NCBI GenBank assembly: GCA_011032825.1
Contig: JAADJZ010000006.1
Span: 744,001 to 808,000 of the forward strand
Direction of reading: 5' to 3'
From: Massariosphaeria phaeospora
Taxonomy: Eukaryota > Ascomycota > Dothideomycetes > Pleosporales
DNA: 64,000 bases
Shown: piece by piece, positions 35,080-45,206 of the stretch
Layout: each line of letters begins with the position of its first letter
Numbering within the stretch: position 1 is the stretch's first letter
Position numbers and translations under genes: made by a program
The notes under the pieces: model-generated
Database searches by the model: none
The model's input: the letters and a program-made list of their open reading frames with translations, nothing else
What the model was told of the DNA's origin: nothing

Positions 35080-36110
35080 CACAGTGCTGTTGAGTAATGC
35101 ATCGACGGCTCTTATCGAAAGCTTTGCATGCGTGGCAAAAGCTTGAGCTTGAGCCTCTGAGACTTCCATATTAGACATGTCGTATCAGCTACGCAATACC
35201 ATACTTGGATGTATTCGGCAGGAACGCGATGGTGATTTCATGTGGTTTGACAGCACGTATCCGTGACTGGATCAAATTACTCGGGGGAAACGGTACATAG
35301 GTAGCATTCACAGTACACCCTCGCAAAGACGCACCCTTGCTCGTATCCCTTTTTGCGTGTGGGAATGAGATCGATTCTCATCCAACGTTGGGTACTGGTA
35401 TTCCCGGGACTCCAGTCCAATGCACTGCACTGCTGCTGCCAGTCAATCCGATGAAGTCTATCTACTTCCGCTTATCCTTCCACTTAGTTTAGCATCTAGC
35501 CATTCTCCCCTGCGAGCGGTTGTGCAATTAGACACTAAGTTCATACGCCACAGGCCCCCCCTCCCCTTTCTCCATTCGCCTGTGTTCGGGTCGGCGGGCG
35601 GGCGCCATTTCCGTTTGACTGCGAGGTCGATCGTTGCCGGGCAGTCACAGGTAGTTGGTGGGATGCAATGGACAGGCGACATACAGCAGGCACGTCCTTA
35701 GGTGCTGCCGCCTTGCCACTCGACTCTGTACGGAGGAAGTCGCCCTGTACTGTCCACGGGAAGTCGCCCAGGGGCGCACTGTCAATAAAAGGCACGCCCT
35801 GCCCCGTCCCAGCTTGCTTCTGCAGTATTATTCTCGTTCCGACGGTTTCTGCTCCAGTCACCAGTTCCATCAGCACTGCTGCACCTCGATCAGCGTCGTC
35901 GAGCATCTTCACTCGCCACACCTTCGCAGTCTCTCTATTCTCATCATCACCTCCTCATCGCTATCTTCGTTTCCTCAGTCTCTTCTACCCCTCTCAGAAC
36001 CCAGCATACATAAGAGCAGCGTACCATCAGTACTACGGTTCGTCCAACCGATCCAACTTCCTTCTGCCTCTCATTGTTCTGACACGCACATCAGCAAACC
36101 CTAGAACACC
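35080..36110. other. intergenic, promoter of the protease gene
   Basis: No gene is seen. CT-rich stretches are present in the last 250 bases before the protease start, and an AATAAAAGG-like A/T box lies near 35,785. Confidence 0.35.
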
Positions 36111-37611
36111 ATGCCCGCCCTCACGACCTTTGTAGCGACCCTCGCGCTCCTCAGCGTCACGGCCAACAGCACCCCCGTCGACCACACCGCCGCCGTGCAA
36201 AAGCGCGGCTTCTCGCTCACCCAGGTCGAACGCGGATACTTTGTCAAGAGCGGACCGGCCCAGATTGCAAAGACGTTCCGCAAGTTCGGCAAGGCCGTGC
36301 CGGCGCGTGTGCTCGCTGCCCTCGAGGCTGTGGAAAATGGTACGGCGCCTGCTGTGCCTGCGGATGAGAACGACGCGTTTTACTTGGCGCCGGTGACGAT
36401 GGGGGGGACGGAGGTGCAGCTGAACGTGGACACTGGGAGTGCGGACCTGTGAGTGGTTTTCGATACCCCCTTCTTGCTTCTTGTCAATTGCACCTTTAGC
36501 CTGGTGCTAGTATTCCATTGCTGCACATCATGTGCGGCTCGATGCAGTATACAAGCAGTGTATCGTTTCGCAAATGAGCAGAGGGAAGGCGATATCCGAA
36601 GTAGGTTGTGCATAGAGCCACTGACTCTGCACTATCCGAGATTTTCTTGGCCCTCTGTTTTGCCGGAAACAATCCTCACAGATTCCACTACATACCTAGG
36701 AGTGGACATTACTGACGTTCTGCTAGCTGGGCGTACCGTACTCCGACCTGCAACCGGCTAGCCAACTGGCCGGCCACGAGTACTACAAAGCCACAGTCTC
36801 AGCCTCGAAGCAACTTGCGGACTCGACGTTCCGCATCAACTACGGCGATGGATCAGGAGCAGGCGGCAAAGTGTACGTAGATAAGGTTGTCATGGGCGGC
36901 GTCACCGCTACATCGCAAGCCATAGGCGCCGCTACATCCGTCTCAACCGCCTTCCAACGGGACCAACAGACCGACGGAATGCTCGGCCTCGCCTTCAGTG
37001 AGCTCAACAAGATCAGTCCCGAGCCGCAGAAGACGTGGTTCGACAACGTCAAGGCCGCGCTGCCCGCGCCGCTCTTCGCCGTCGCGCTCAAGTACCACGC
37101 ACCCGGAACCTACGACTTCGGCTTCATCGACAAGGCCAAGTACACGGGCGACATCACCTATGTTGACGCCGACAGCCGCCGTGGCTACTGGGGATTCAAC
37201 GCATCCTCTTACAAAGTCGGGACCGGCGCCGATAAGCCCGGCACCATCAAGGCCATCGGCGACACGGGCAGCACACTTCTATACCTGCCGGCTGTTATCG
37301 TCCAGGACTTCTACTCGCAGATAGAGGGCTCGACCGACTCGGCCACCGAGGGAGGCTACATATTCCCTTGCGACGCCATGGTCCCAGACCTTTCCATCAC
37401 AGTGGGCGGCATTCCGCAGATCGTGCCCGGTGAGCATATCATATGGGCGCCCGTGGACGAGGCGAAGACGATGTGCTTTGGCGGTGTGCAGGATGGCACC
37501 GGGATCGCCTCGTTCAGCATCTTTGGCGACATCTTCCTGAAGAGCAAGTACGTGGTACACGAGTTGAGCGAGACGCCGCGTCTGGGCTTTGCGCAACAGG
37601 CTGGTGTGTAG
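36111..37611 (+). CDS. pepsin-like aspartic protease, frame broken by a 5-bp duplication
   Basis: Exon 1 is 36111-36448 (GTGAGT donor); the main exon 2 frame runs 36727-37611. The N-terminus MPALTTFVATLALLSVTANS is a signal peptide, followed by a propeptide with a KR site (about 32). The first catalytic motif is DTGSADL at the end of exon 1; the second is AIGDTGSTLLYLP. The flap region is FRINYGDGSGAGG. With the only good acceptor (36726), exon 2 is out of phase because CGTAC is present twice at 36732-36741; with one copy the frame and the expected Trp-x-Tyr-Ser after DTGSADL would be as in relatives. An acceptor at 36761 keeps the frame but drops the conserved Trp. The intron (278 nt) is far longer than most introns here. 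Either a pseudogene or rescued by alternative splicing. Confidence 0.75.
36732..36741. repeat. CGTAC 5-bp direct duplication in the protease gene
   Basis: CGTAC at 36732-36736 is followed at once by CGTAC at 36737-36741, a few bases after the splice acceptor. Confidence 0.9.
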
Positions 37612-39413
37612 GTGCGCGATGTACAGGAGTAGGAACCAATGCCTTTCTTTGCGTCTGCCAGCTGTGGAAGCGCCGTGCAGGAAGGAGCTGACTAGGGAGC
37701 AGCGGTTGCCACAGTCGGAAGGATGTGGCGAAATAAACAAGGCTCCATGTTCGAGAAGAGACGGTGACCAGCGGGCACCTATCTTTCTTAGTCCTGTTAC
37801 GTTGCTATCATATTTTGCACGCGCCCTGACCGGCTGCCTCTGTTCACCGGTGTTCAGAGCCCAAGGAAGCGGGCGGGGCGTGGCTGCATGGGCAAGGCGG
37901 CAGTGTCTTGTCGAAGAGGGGTTCACTTAAGTGCTTATGATAGAAGGCGCTAAAGTAATGTTGAAATGAAAACCACAAGATTTGAACCGTTCCACTAATA
38001 GTTGGTCTTTGCGGAAGCGCTTTGGGCTGCTGACCTGTCCTTCACGTCACGCCGTGATACCTATCACTCTGTCCGTCTCGTCCTGTAAGCAGCAAGAGCC
38101 TCAGCTGAGCATGGATCGTCAGGTCACTTCACCTTACGCGTAATCAATCCAGTCTACGCCCCAGCTGTGCCCCCGCGGGTAGCGTGCTGCGCCGCGCCGC
38201 ACCACCAACAAACATGCGGAAAGCGAGTGCGATGCCAGGTAAGATATGGATATGTACAGTACGCCGTACGGAGCGGGAAGGTGAGTCTGACGGCGTCGAG
38301 TCAGTTGTGGCTCACGGCCCCTGCTGCCACGATACACGACGATCGAAGTGGTGCAGTCGGTGTGCTCGATTTGCGTCGTCTCACCGCCTGCTTTACCCCG
38401 CTATGCCTTCCACTGTATGTGCAACATCGGGACGTTCTGAGAGGGGCGTTAGTTATAACCGGCTGGGCTTGCTTGACGTCCTGACACGACCCTGGTCATG
38501 TCGTGAGCACCGAGAGCGGGACGAGAAGCGAGGCGTATAGCGTGTAGTCTCCAGGGGAGACTAGACGGCATGGTGTCAGGGATGCATGTGGCGAGGCTAA
38601 GCGCCAGGCACTGCACTGCAATCATACTGTCGACCCCTCAAGAGCTGGATAAGTTGTATTATTGGAAATTCTGGGCTTGATTTTGAGGTTGGGATAGATT
38701 GCGGGACATACACGACCAGATTGCAGATCTGTGCAGGGTGCATGCAACGAGCGGGGAGACTGTACCGTGATGCGGGATACGAGGCTGCGGGATCTGGCAG
38801 CAGACAGTGGCTGGTCTCCAGAACTTGGTGGCGGGCACGTGGCGCTTGGAAAGCAAAGAGATGGATGGAGACTGGATATGTGAATGTCCGATGTTCAGCA
38901 TGCGAGTCTTAGCGAGATGCTGAGTGATTTGGCAAATGTTGAATTTGTGGCTGGGTAGGTCAGGTACCTTGACAGCAAGATACACTTAGGCTGACAGTGG
39001 GATCTCAAGGGTAGATGGATGTCTGATAAGAGCGTGCACTATGGTGGAGGTGTTGATAAAGCAGGTGCGTCGTCGTCTAAGGCTGCGCTAGAGACGCCCG
39101 CATAACACGAGCGATTGCGTGCAGAGTGGATACACAGCAGGGAATGATTTCGTGCAGGTGTATGCAAAGCGGAAGCTCCCCGAATGGCTCGTCTGCTATT
39201 GAATTCGAGATCCCAGCTGAACTGCATGTCGTCTTCATGACCAGACGGCCTTCAACGGGCCGCGGCGAGGTTCCGTCGTCGTTGCTCGTAGACTTTGTGC
39301 CTGATGCTCGAGTGCCACCATTATCAAGCCGCCTCTTGATGCAGCGTGCTGTTAACGCTAAGAGACATGGACGAAACGTCAATGCCAGAAATTGCCTCCT
39401 GCGAATCAGTTCT
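37612..39413. other. intergenic region between convergent protease and SRP19 genes
   Basis: 1.8 kb with no supported gene. Open frames are short and without domain features. A tRNA-like TTC arm on the minus strand near 37,985 lacks the other arms. Confidence 0.35.
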
Positions 39414-40166
39414 TCATTTTTTCTTTTTATCCTTCTTCTTCTTGCCTTCTCCTCCACTGCTTGCAGTAATCCCGGCTGCTCCACTCGTGTCACCCTGCAT
39501 CTCCGCCATCATCTGCTGCAGGAAGTTTTCAGACACGCCGCCTCCGCTCATAGCGGGCGAATGAAGAGGGAGGATCTTGTTCATCTTCCAGCCTCGCGGA
39601 ACAGCGGGCTCTGGGACACCATCCTCGGGCATCGGCAGTCCTCTAATTGGTAAACGCAGCGGCGTGTCTTTCTGTGTCGGGTTTTCCTTTAGATATTGTG
39701 ACATCAAAATGTATAGGTGGTGCTTGTTTTTGATATTCTTGTGCAGCGACCGTCCATCCTGCTTGAGCAGCACCCGAATGCGTCCCGGATTGCTCCAATC
39801 GCGCGGATGCGTCTTGTCTGGCTCGAGCGTTGGCTGCAAGCCCAGACTCGCAGCAGCGTCCGCCATCTCGCGCGCGAGCGGATTCTCGACGGCCAGTGCG
39901 GCGCCAACCCGCCGGCCTTCTTGTCTTGTGCGTGACTTGTCGAAATAGAGGGGGTACAGGCATTGGTAGTGTTTGACCTTTTCTCGGTCGTTCGACGTTT
40001 GTACGGCGGGAGACTGGGGGTTGAGCATCATCTGTTGGGCCATCTGCTGGGCCATGGCGGAGGACGCTGGAATATGAGAGGCATCCATGAGCGAGGGGAT
40101 GTCTTCCAGCCCCATCTCCGGGGGGTCGCTGTCAGAGTCGCTGACTTCTTCGATGCGGGGATTCAT
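39414..40166 (-). CDS. signal recognition particle subunit SRP19 (Sec65)
   Basis: Single exon, 250 aa, starting MNPRIEEVSDSDSDPPE. The SRP19 core is clear: QCLYPLYFDKSRTRQEGRRV, then a helix (ENPLAREMADAAASLGL), then HPRDWSNPGRIRVLL and HLYILMSQYLKENP. The C-terminus is Gly/Ser-rich and ends KKKKDKKKK, as in fungal Sec65 proteins. It binds the SRP RNA tips of helices 6 and 8 and is needed for loading Srp54. The open frame continues 65 codons upstream with poly-Leu, but there is no ATG there and the Leu run comes from a CTG repeat, so I take ATG 40166 as the start. Confidence 0.92.
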   Translation of the reverse strand: MNPRIEEVSDSDSDPPEMGLEDIPSLMDASHIPASSAMAQQMAQQMMLNPQSPAVQTSNDREKVKHYQCLYPLYFDKSRTRQEGRRVGAALAVENPLAREMADAAASLGLQPTLEPDKTHPRDWSNPGRIRVLLKQDGRSLHKNIKNKHHLYILMSQYLKENPTQKDTPLRLPIRGLPMPEDGVPEPAVPRGWKMNKILPLHSPAMSGGGVSENFLQQMMAEMQGDTSGAAGITASSGGEGKKKKDKKKK

Positions 40167-40282
40167 GGCGGCGGTGATCCGGTGGGAAGTGAGCGCCAGA
40201 ACTGGCCAAGGGCTGAGGCGGGGTGAGTTTGTGGAGGGGCGTGTAGCGATGGACGGGGGTTGTACTGACGAATGACTAAGAC

Positions 40283-40284
<2 letters not shown>

Positions 40285-40313
<29 letters not shown>
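40285..40313. repeat. (AGC)9 microsatellite in the SRP19 5' leader
   Basis: About nine tandem trinucleotides. Read from the SRP19 strand they are CTG repeats, located about 120-150 bases upstream of the start codon. Confidence 0.85.
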
Positions 40314-42307
40314 GTGACAAGTCGACGGGCCGCGGGAGGGGGCACACCGGCTCGGACTCAATCACACAGATGCTACAGCGGTGTGATGGCGGATGGCGGT
40401 CGGCGGTGTCGTGAATGTCACCACCTTGCCGTCATGACTGTGTGACTGTGGGGAAGCAAGCGGCAGGTTCCTCGGCTTGGCGCCCGCTAGCGGCCTCCAG
40501 CTTCGAATCGAGCCCCCCGGGCCGCCTCGACCCCCGGGGCCGCTGTTGCTGCGTCACATGACCCGCTGGCGGTGCACCGTCGGCCCGAACGGCTCCCTCG
40601 GGACGCAGCCCTCTTGCCGAACTGCAAACCTTCCGTGGGGCTTCCACGACGACATGTCTTCCCCAAGTCCCGTCTCCGCACTTCCACACCGCGCTCCCAT
40701 GCAAGCTTCAACCCGCCTGCAACCGCCGCCCAGCATGCAAGGCACACATCTGCATGCGAGCAGGATACCCGATCAGCGCTAGGCCCAACGCGGATCGGTC
40801 GTGTGCTTTGGCTGGGCCCCGCCGCCCGCTGCACCGCCGCCAGCGACGTATCTACGAACCGGTACCAAACGACATCAGCCTTGGACCGATTGACCTACTA
40901 CACTAGTTTTCACCGGTCAATCTGCATGTCAATTGTCCCTCGCTTTGTCTGCAAGGCGCTCGATATGGAGCTTCATGTGTCCCATTGCCAAATCACCAGG
41001 CTGCCTTCAGCTCGAGAATCGCCCTCGGACCCGCCCGTTTGCAAAGGCTTCTAATCCTAGGAGTCGCCAATCTGTCGTGGCCATGCAATTGAAAAACCTG
41101 GTGTCTTAAGAGCGACATTGATCTGCACTACCTTTGCTACGGGGGCACTTCCTCCGCCCCAAATCAGATCTATCATTGTCTTTTGTGTTCACCATGTCCG
41201 GGTCTAGCTCCAAAATGGCCATTGACGCGCCATTCGCTTAAGAAAAGGATTTGGCTCGCAATTAGTCCTCTTCAAGACTTGTGACAGCGAGTGCAGCTAT
41301 GCCGGCCCGAGGCATTGCCTAGGAGTATCGGTGTGACTGGGATTCGCGAGTTTGCACGTGTTGGATCTTCCAATACCTACCGGTACTCGGGAATTGAGAT
41401 TAACGCCACGTTCATAACCGAGAGTGGCGGTTGGGCGGCTCCCATACGCCCCGAACGCTCGAATTCATCGGCACGGTCAGCCTTGAGACACTCGTTGGTA
41501 TCCTTGGGCGCCTGTGTGGTTTGAACGGAAACGAAACGCCAGGCACGTATGCCAGTGACATTTCTGGGCTAATGACGATAAGCCCATGTAGCTTGGTCCT
41601 GCCCATGTGGAAACAGCGGTAAACCCCCTGCCTCGAGGGCTATGATTGGATTTGTTGGTTCCCACTGTGATATCGGCAACATAGCGGCGGAGGTAACAAC
41701 GCAATCCGAAGTGCGCCTCTCTCAGAATTCGCTGAATGCCTGGTCATCCCCAACTCCGGGCTTCTTTGGGAGATTACTGCATAGCTTTTTGCCTAGAGTG
41801 AGCTCTACCTGATTGATTTGGCGACAGGACTCGCCTGCACCGGTTTCGTGGACGCAGTATCCCGGTCATGGATTTGTCTGAGCGACCACCCCAACGCAGG
41901 CTGGCAGCAGATTTCTACCGCTGAGACGTCCATTGGCTAGAAGACATATCTCACTGGGTCAGGTTCTATATGCATGGACTTCATAGCTGAGCATCAGCCT
42001 CACTTCATCGCAGTATTGTCCCGGTTTTGCTAAAAGGTACTGCAAGAGGTAAACTCATGAGAGATGAATGGATTGCCGGTGGGTGCACGATACCCGATTC
42101 TCCAGGTTCCCAGGTTCCAAGCTTCCGGAGCGGCCCGAGGCTGAGTGAATGCTCGGCATGCCGAGGATCGCAGTATGGTACGATGATGCTCTAGTAAGAA
42201 TCGTCCCAGGGCTCCCTCCGCGTGACTACCGGCAAACGCCCTTAGTGAATTCTGTTGGTGCGATATGTTGGCGGGAGCTCCGTGCCCCACGTAGTCACAG
42301 GCATAAG

Positions 42308-42315
42308 TATATAAG
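42308..42315 (+). promoter_or_regulatory. TATA box of the aminotransferase gene
   Basis: TATATAAG about 130 bases upstream of the ATG at 42447, followed by a CT-rich leader (about 42,335-42,375). Confidence 0.5.
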
Positions 42316-42446
42316 CAGGCTTAAAGCTTATTATTCTTTCTCCAAAGTATCTACAATCTTCTTCTCACCTCTTTGCATAAATTTTATAGGTCTTGTACGC
42401 ATCCCTCTTTGTCTTCTTCAGAAATTCCCCACATGTATCAACATTC

Positions 42447-44298
42447 ATGGCACCATCAGCGCTTATAGACGACGAGTCCAATAGTGTCGAAGTGATCTTC
42501 GAGACCCATCCGTTTGGCAGCGCTCTGCTACATCGCAACGTTAACGAGCAACCACCACTCGCTCTTTCCGCCACAGGAAATGTCATACATCTAGACAATG
42601 GCTTTAATATGCTCGATGGATCGTGTGGCGCGGCCGTGTCCTGTCTTGGACATGGACATCTCCCTAGACTAGGGGAAGCGGTGCAAGGAGCATTCAAAAT
42701 GTTTTATGCACCATCACTCGATTACTCGACCTGGCCTCCAGAAAAGTGTGCTGAGGTGCTCGTCCACACTACAATTGGAGCAATGTCGAAAGTCATATTT
42801 TACAGCGGAGGTAAAATCTTCCACTCGTCTTGAAGTCTGATATGATTGCACACTAACACTGGCAGGATCTGAGGCCGTAGAAGCGGGTGTCAAATTGGCT
42901 AAGCAATACCACTGTGAACTTGGAGATTGGGGCCGTACCCGCATCATTGCTCGACAGCAGTCCTACCATGGAGCCACCTTGGGCTGTCTAGCCCTGAGCG
43001 GTCACGAAGGCAGAAAGCGAATTTTTAAATGCTTATTGCCAGATGTTGTTAGCCATATTCCGGCATGCAACCCGTACTACGATCGCTACTCAGAGGAGAC
43101 TGATGAGCAGTATGTGAAGCGGAAGGCACAAGAGCTTGAGGACGAGTTTCAACGACTGGGTCCAAAGAGTGTTATAGCTTTCGTCATGGAGCCTGTTGTG
43201 GGTGCGGTAAGTGAAATTATGCAGCTTTTTCCCACTGTTTAATTGAGGATACTTGCCCTGTGGTCAATTTTCAGTTGCTGTATCGGGTCGCACAATGCAG
43301 GCCAAGAACGGCACTTGTTGGTCGTTTGCGTCTTACCTGATTCGCTTCCTGCATATGCAATGTCTCATATACTTACTCGAAAACAGGCGCTTGGGTGCGT
43401 TCCTGCAGCTCCCGGGTACCTCGGGGCTATGCGAGACGTCTGTGACCGGCACGGCGCGCTGCTCATCTTCGACGAGGTCATGTGCGGCATAGGCCGCACC
43501 GGCAAGATGCACGCTTGGCAGCACGAGGGCGTGGCTCCAGACATCCAGATCGTCGGCAAAGGCCTCGGAGCCGGCATCCAAGCCCTTTCTGCCACACTGT
43601 TCAACCATCGCGTCGCCAAGGTTCTGAGGGGTGGTTCAGGCACCTTCCAGCACGGCCACACGTACCAAAACCACCCTATTGCGTGCGCTGTGGGCTTGGA
43701 GGTCTTAAACATCATCCGAGACGACCGGCTGCTGGAGAATGTCGAGTGTTTGGGCCACCTGCTGGAAGACCTGCTCCACGAAAAGCTCGACTCACACCCG
43801 AACGTCGGCAACATCCGAGGCCTGGGCTTCTTCCAAGGCGTAAGCAACTGTCTCTGATTAACTAAAAAAGAGAATCTCTCATTTGGCCCGCAGCTAAAAC
43901 ACACCCACAGATCGCCTTCGTCGTCGACAAAGCCACCAAACAACCCTTTGACGTCGACCTCCACGTCTACCAGCGATTCCACGAGATCGGTACGTAACGC
44001 TACTCCCCGCCTTCCTTCGCCCACTCAACATCCACTACGACTTCATGTATCCACTACTAACCCAACCCAACCCGACCTAAGCTAACTACTACCCCCAACA
44101 GCCAAGCAGAAATGCCAGCTCTACACCTACCCGGGCAACGGCACATATGACGGTCTCAGCGGCGACCACGCCATCATCGCCCCACCCTACAACGCCACTG
44201 AAGACGATATTCGCGAGATAGTCGACCGCTTCGCCAAGGCAGTGACCGCTTGCTTCGATGAGCTGGCTGCAGAGGGGGCAGTGACGACGACGCCGTGA
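42447..44298 (+). CDS. class III (omega) aminotransferase, PLP-dependent
   Basis: Exons 42447-42810, 42866-43206, 43387-43839, 43911-43989 and 44102-44298 (477 aa), all in phase. Order of motifs: DGSCGAAVSCLGHGH near the N-terminus; IFYSGGSEAVEAGVKLA, with the phosphate-binding GS-E-A split by intron 1; QSYHGATLGCLALSG; MEPVVGAALGCVPAAPGYL (joined across the 180-nt intron 2); IFDEVMCGIGRTG with Asp at about 264; IVGKGLGAGIQALSA with the Schiff-base Lys at about 293; and FQHGHTYQNHPIACA. The arrangement is that of fungal class III aminotransferases related to omega-amino-acid:pyruvate transaminases. The amino donor cannot be read from sequence. No N-terminal targeting signal is seen. Confidence 0.9.
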
Positions 44299-44326
44299 GT
44301 GCGTAGCGGTTCCGAAGCACCGTGAT

Positions 44327-44346
44327 AGCTAAGCTAAGCTAAGCTA
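44327..44346. repeat. (AGCTA)4 microsatellite
   Basis: Four perfect AGCTA copies just after the aminotransferase stop. A related (GCTAT)3 run lies at about 44,733-44,747. Confidence 0.8.
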
Positions 44347-45125
44347 TCAGCACAAATTGCACATGGTCAAGTAAGTAAATAGTCCTCGAATCCGCGAAAG
44401 AGAAACGTATATATTGGGCCGGCTGTTTCCATCACGCTGCACTTTTCTTCTTGTAAGGGGGGAGGTCGGTTTTGTCTGAATCTGATGAGCACGCGGGCGG
44501 GTGGTTAAATTGTCTTCGTTCCGGGTGGGTGGGTGGCTGTGCGTGAGCGATATGTTTCCTGATCGGCCTGCTTTGGTTTTCTTTTCTTTCCTTGTGTTGC
44601 CGTTGGGGTTTCTGTTTGTACTGCGAAGTCACTCGTTTTGGAAAGTGCGGAAAGAAATTGTTTTTGTTTTGGTCCGGGTGAATGGTCGTATAGATAGATA
44701 GATGGATGGATGTTCTGCTTTTCTGCTTATCTGCTATGCTATGCTATGTACCTGCGTTGTTCCTCTTTAGACTAAATTGAAATGAAGATGATTTGTACTT
44801 TGGAGTTGTTATATTTGAAGGTGTGGGCGTGGGCGTGGGGCGTGGGGCGTTGGTGTAGTGACAGGTGTGCAGTGAGGCTACGAAGGGAAGGGGGATGTTG
44901 GAGATGATCAATCATTTTGTATTTGAGACTTTGTTTGACTTTCTTGTCGACTATAATAGTACAAGTTGCAAAGGTTACTTGACTGCATCCTCGTTGCCAG
45001 TTAAAAGGAATATTAGATATTACCTGCAAAGCCTCTTCGCCTCGTCCTCATCCTCTCCCCCTCACTCCACCTCCACCACACTCGGCCTTGGCGCTATCCC
45101 CGGAGAGGCCCGCAACCCTCGGTTA

Positions 45126-45206
45126 GGTACGGAGTGGTCACGCTACTCGGAAGGTACGGAGTGGTCACGCTACTCGGAAGGTACGGAGTGGTCACGCTAC
45201 TCGGAA
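45126..45206. repeat. 27-bp minisatellite, three perfect copies
   Basis: A 27-bp unit beginning GGTACGGAGTGGTCACGCTA is repeated at 45126-45152, 45153-45179 and 45180-45206 without mismatch. Being 27 bp, it keeps any frame open. Confidence 0.92.

Larger units (their letters stand above)
40167..42446. other. divergent intergenic region SRP19/aminotransferase
   Basis: 2.3 kb without a supported gene. The left 700 bases are GC-rich and open long frames on both strands with no family likeness; from about 41,060 the composition falls and no features are seen until the TATA box at 42308. Confidence 0.35.

Noticed and set aside
37960..38040. Possible tRNA on the minus strand (GGTTCAAATC box)
   Set aside because: The T stem does not pair and no A box or acceptor stem fits. 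Similar single B-box-like hits at 3499 and 4164 also fail.
40167..40361. In-frame N-terminal extension of SRP19 with a poly-Leu, signal-peptide-like run
   Set aside because: No ATG exists in the extension; the Leu run is just a CTG microsatellite. The first ATG gives the normal SRP19 N-terminus.
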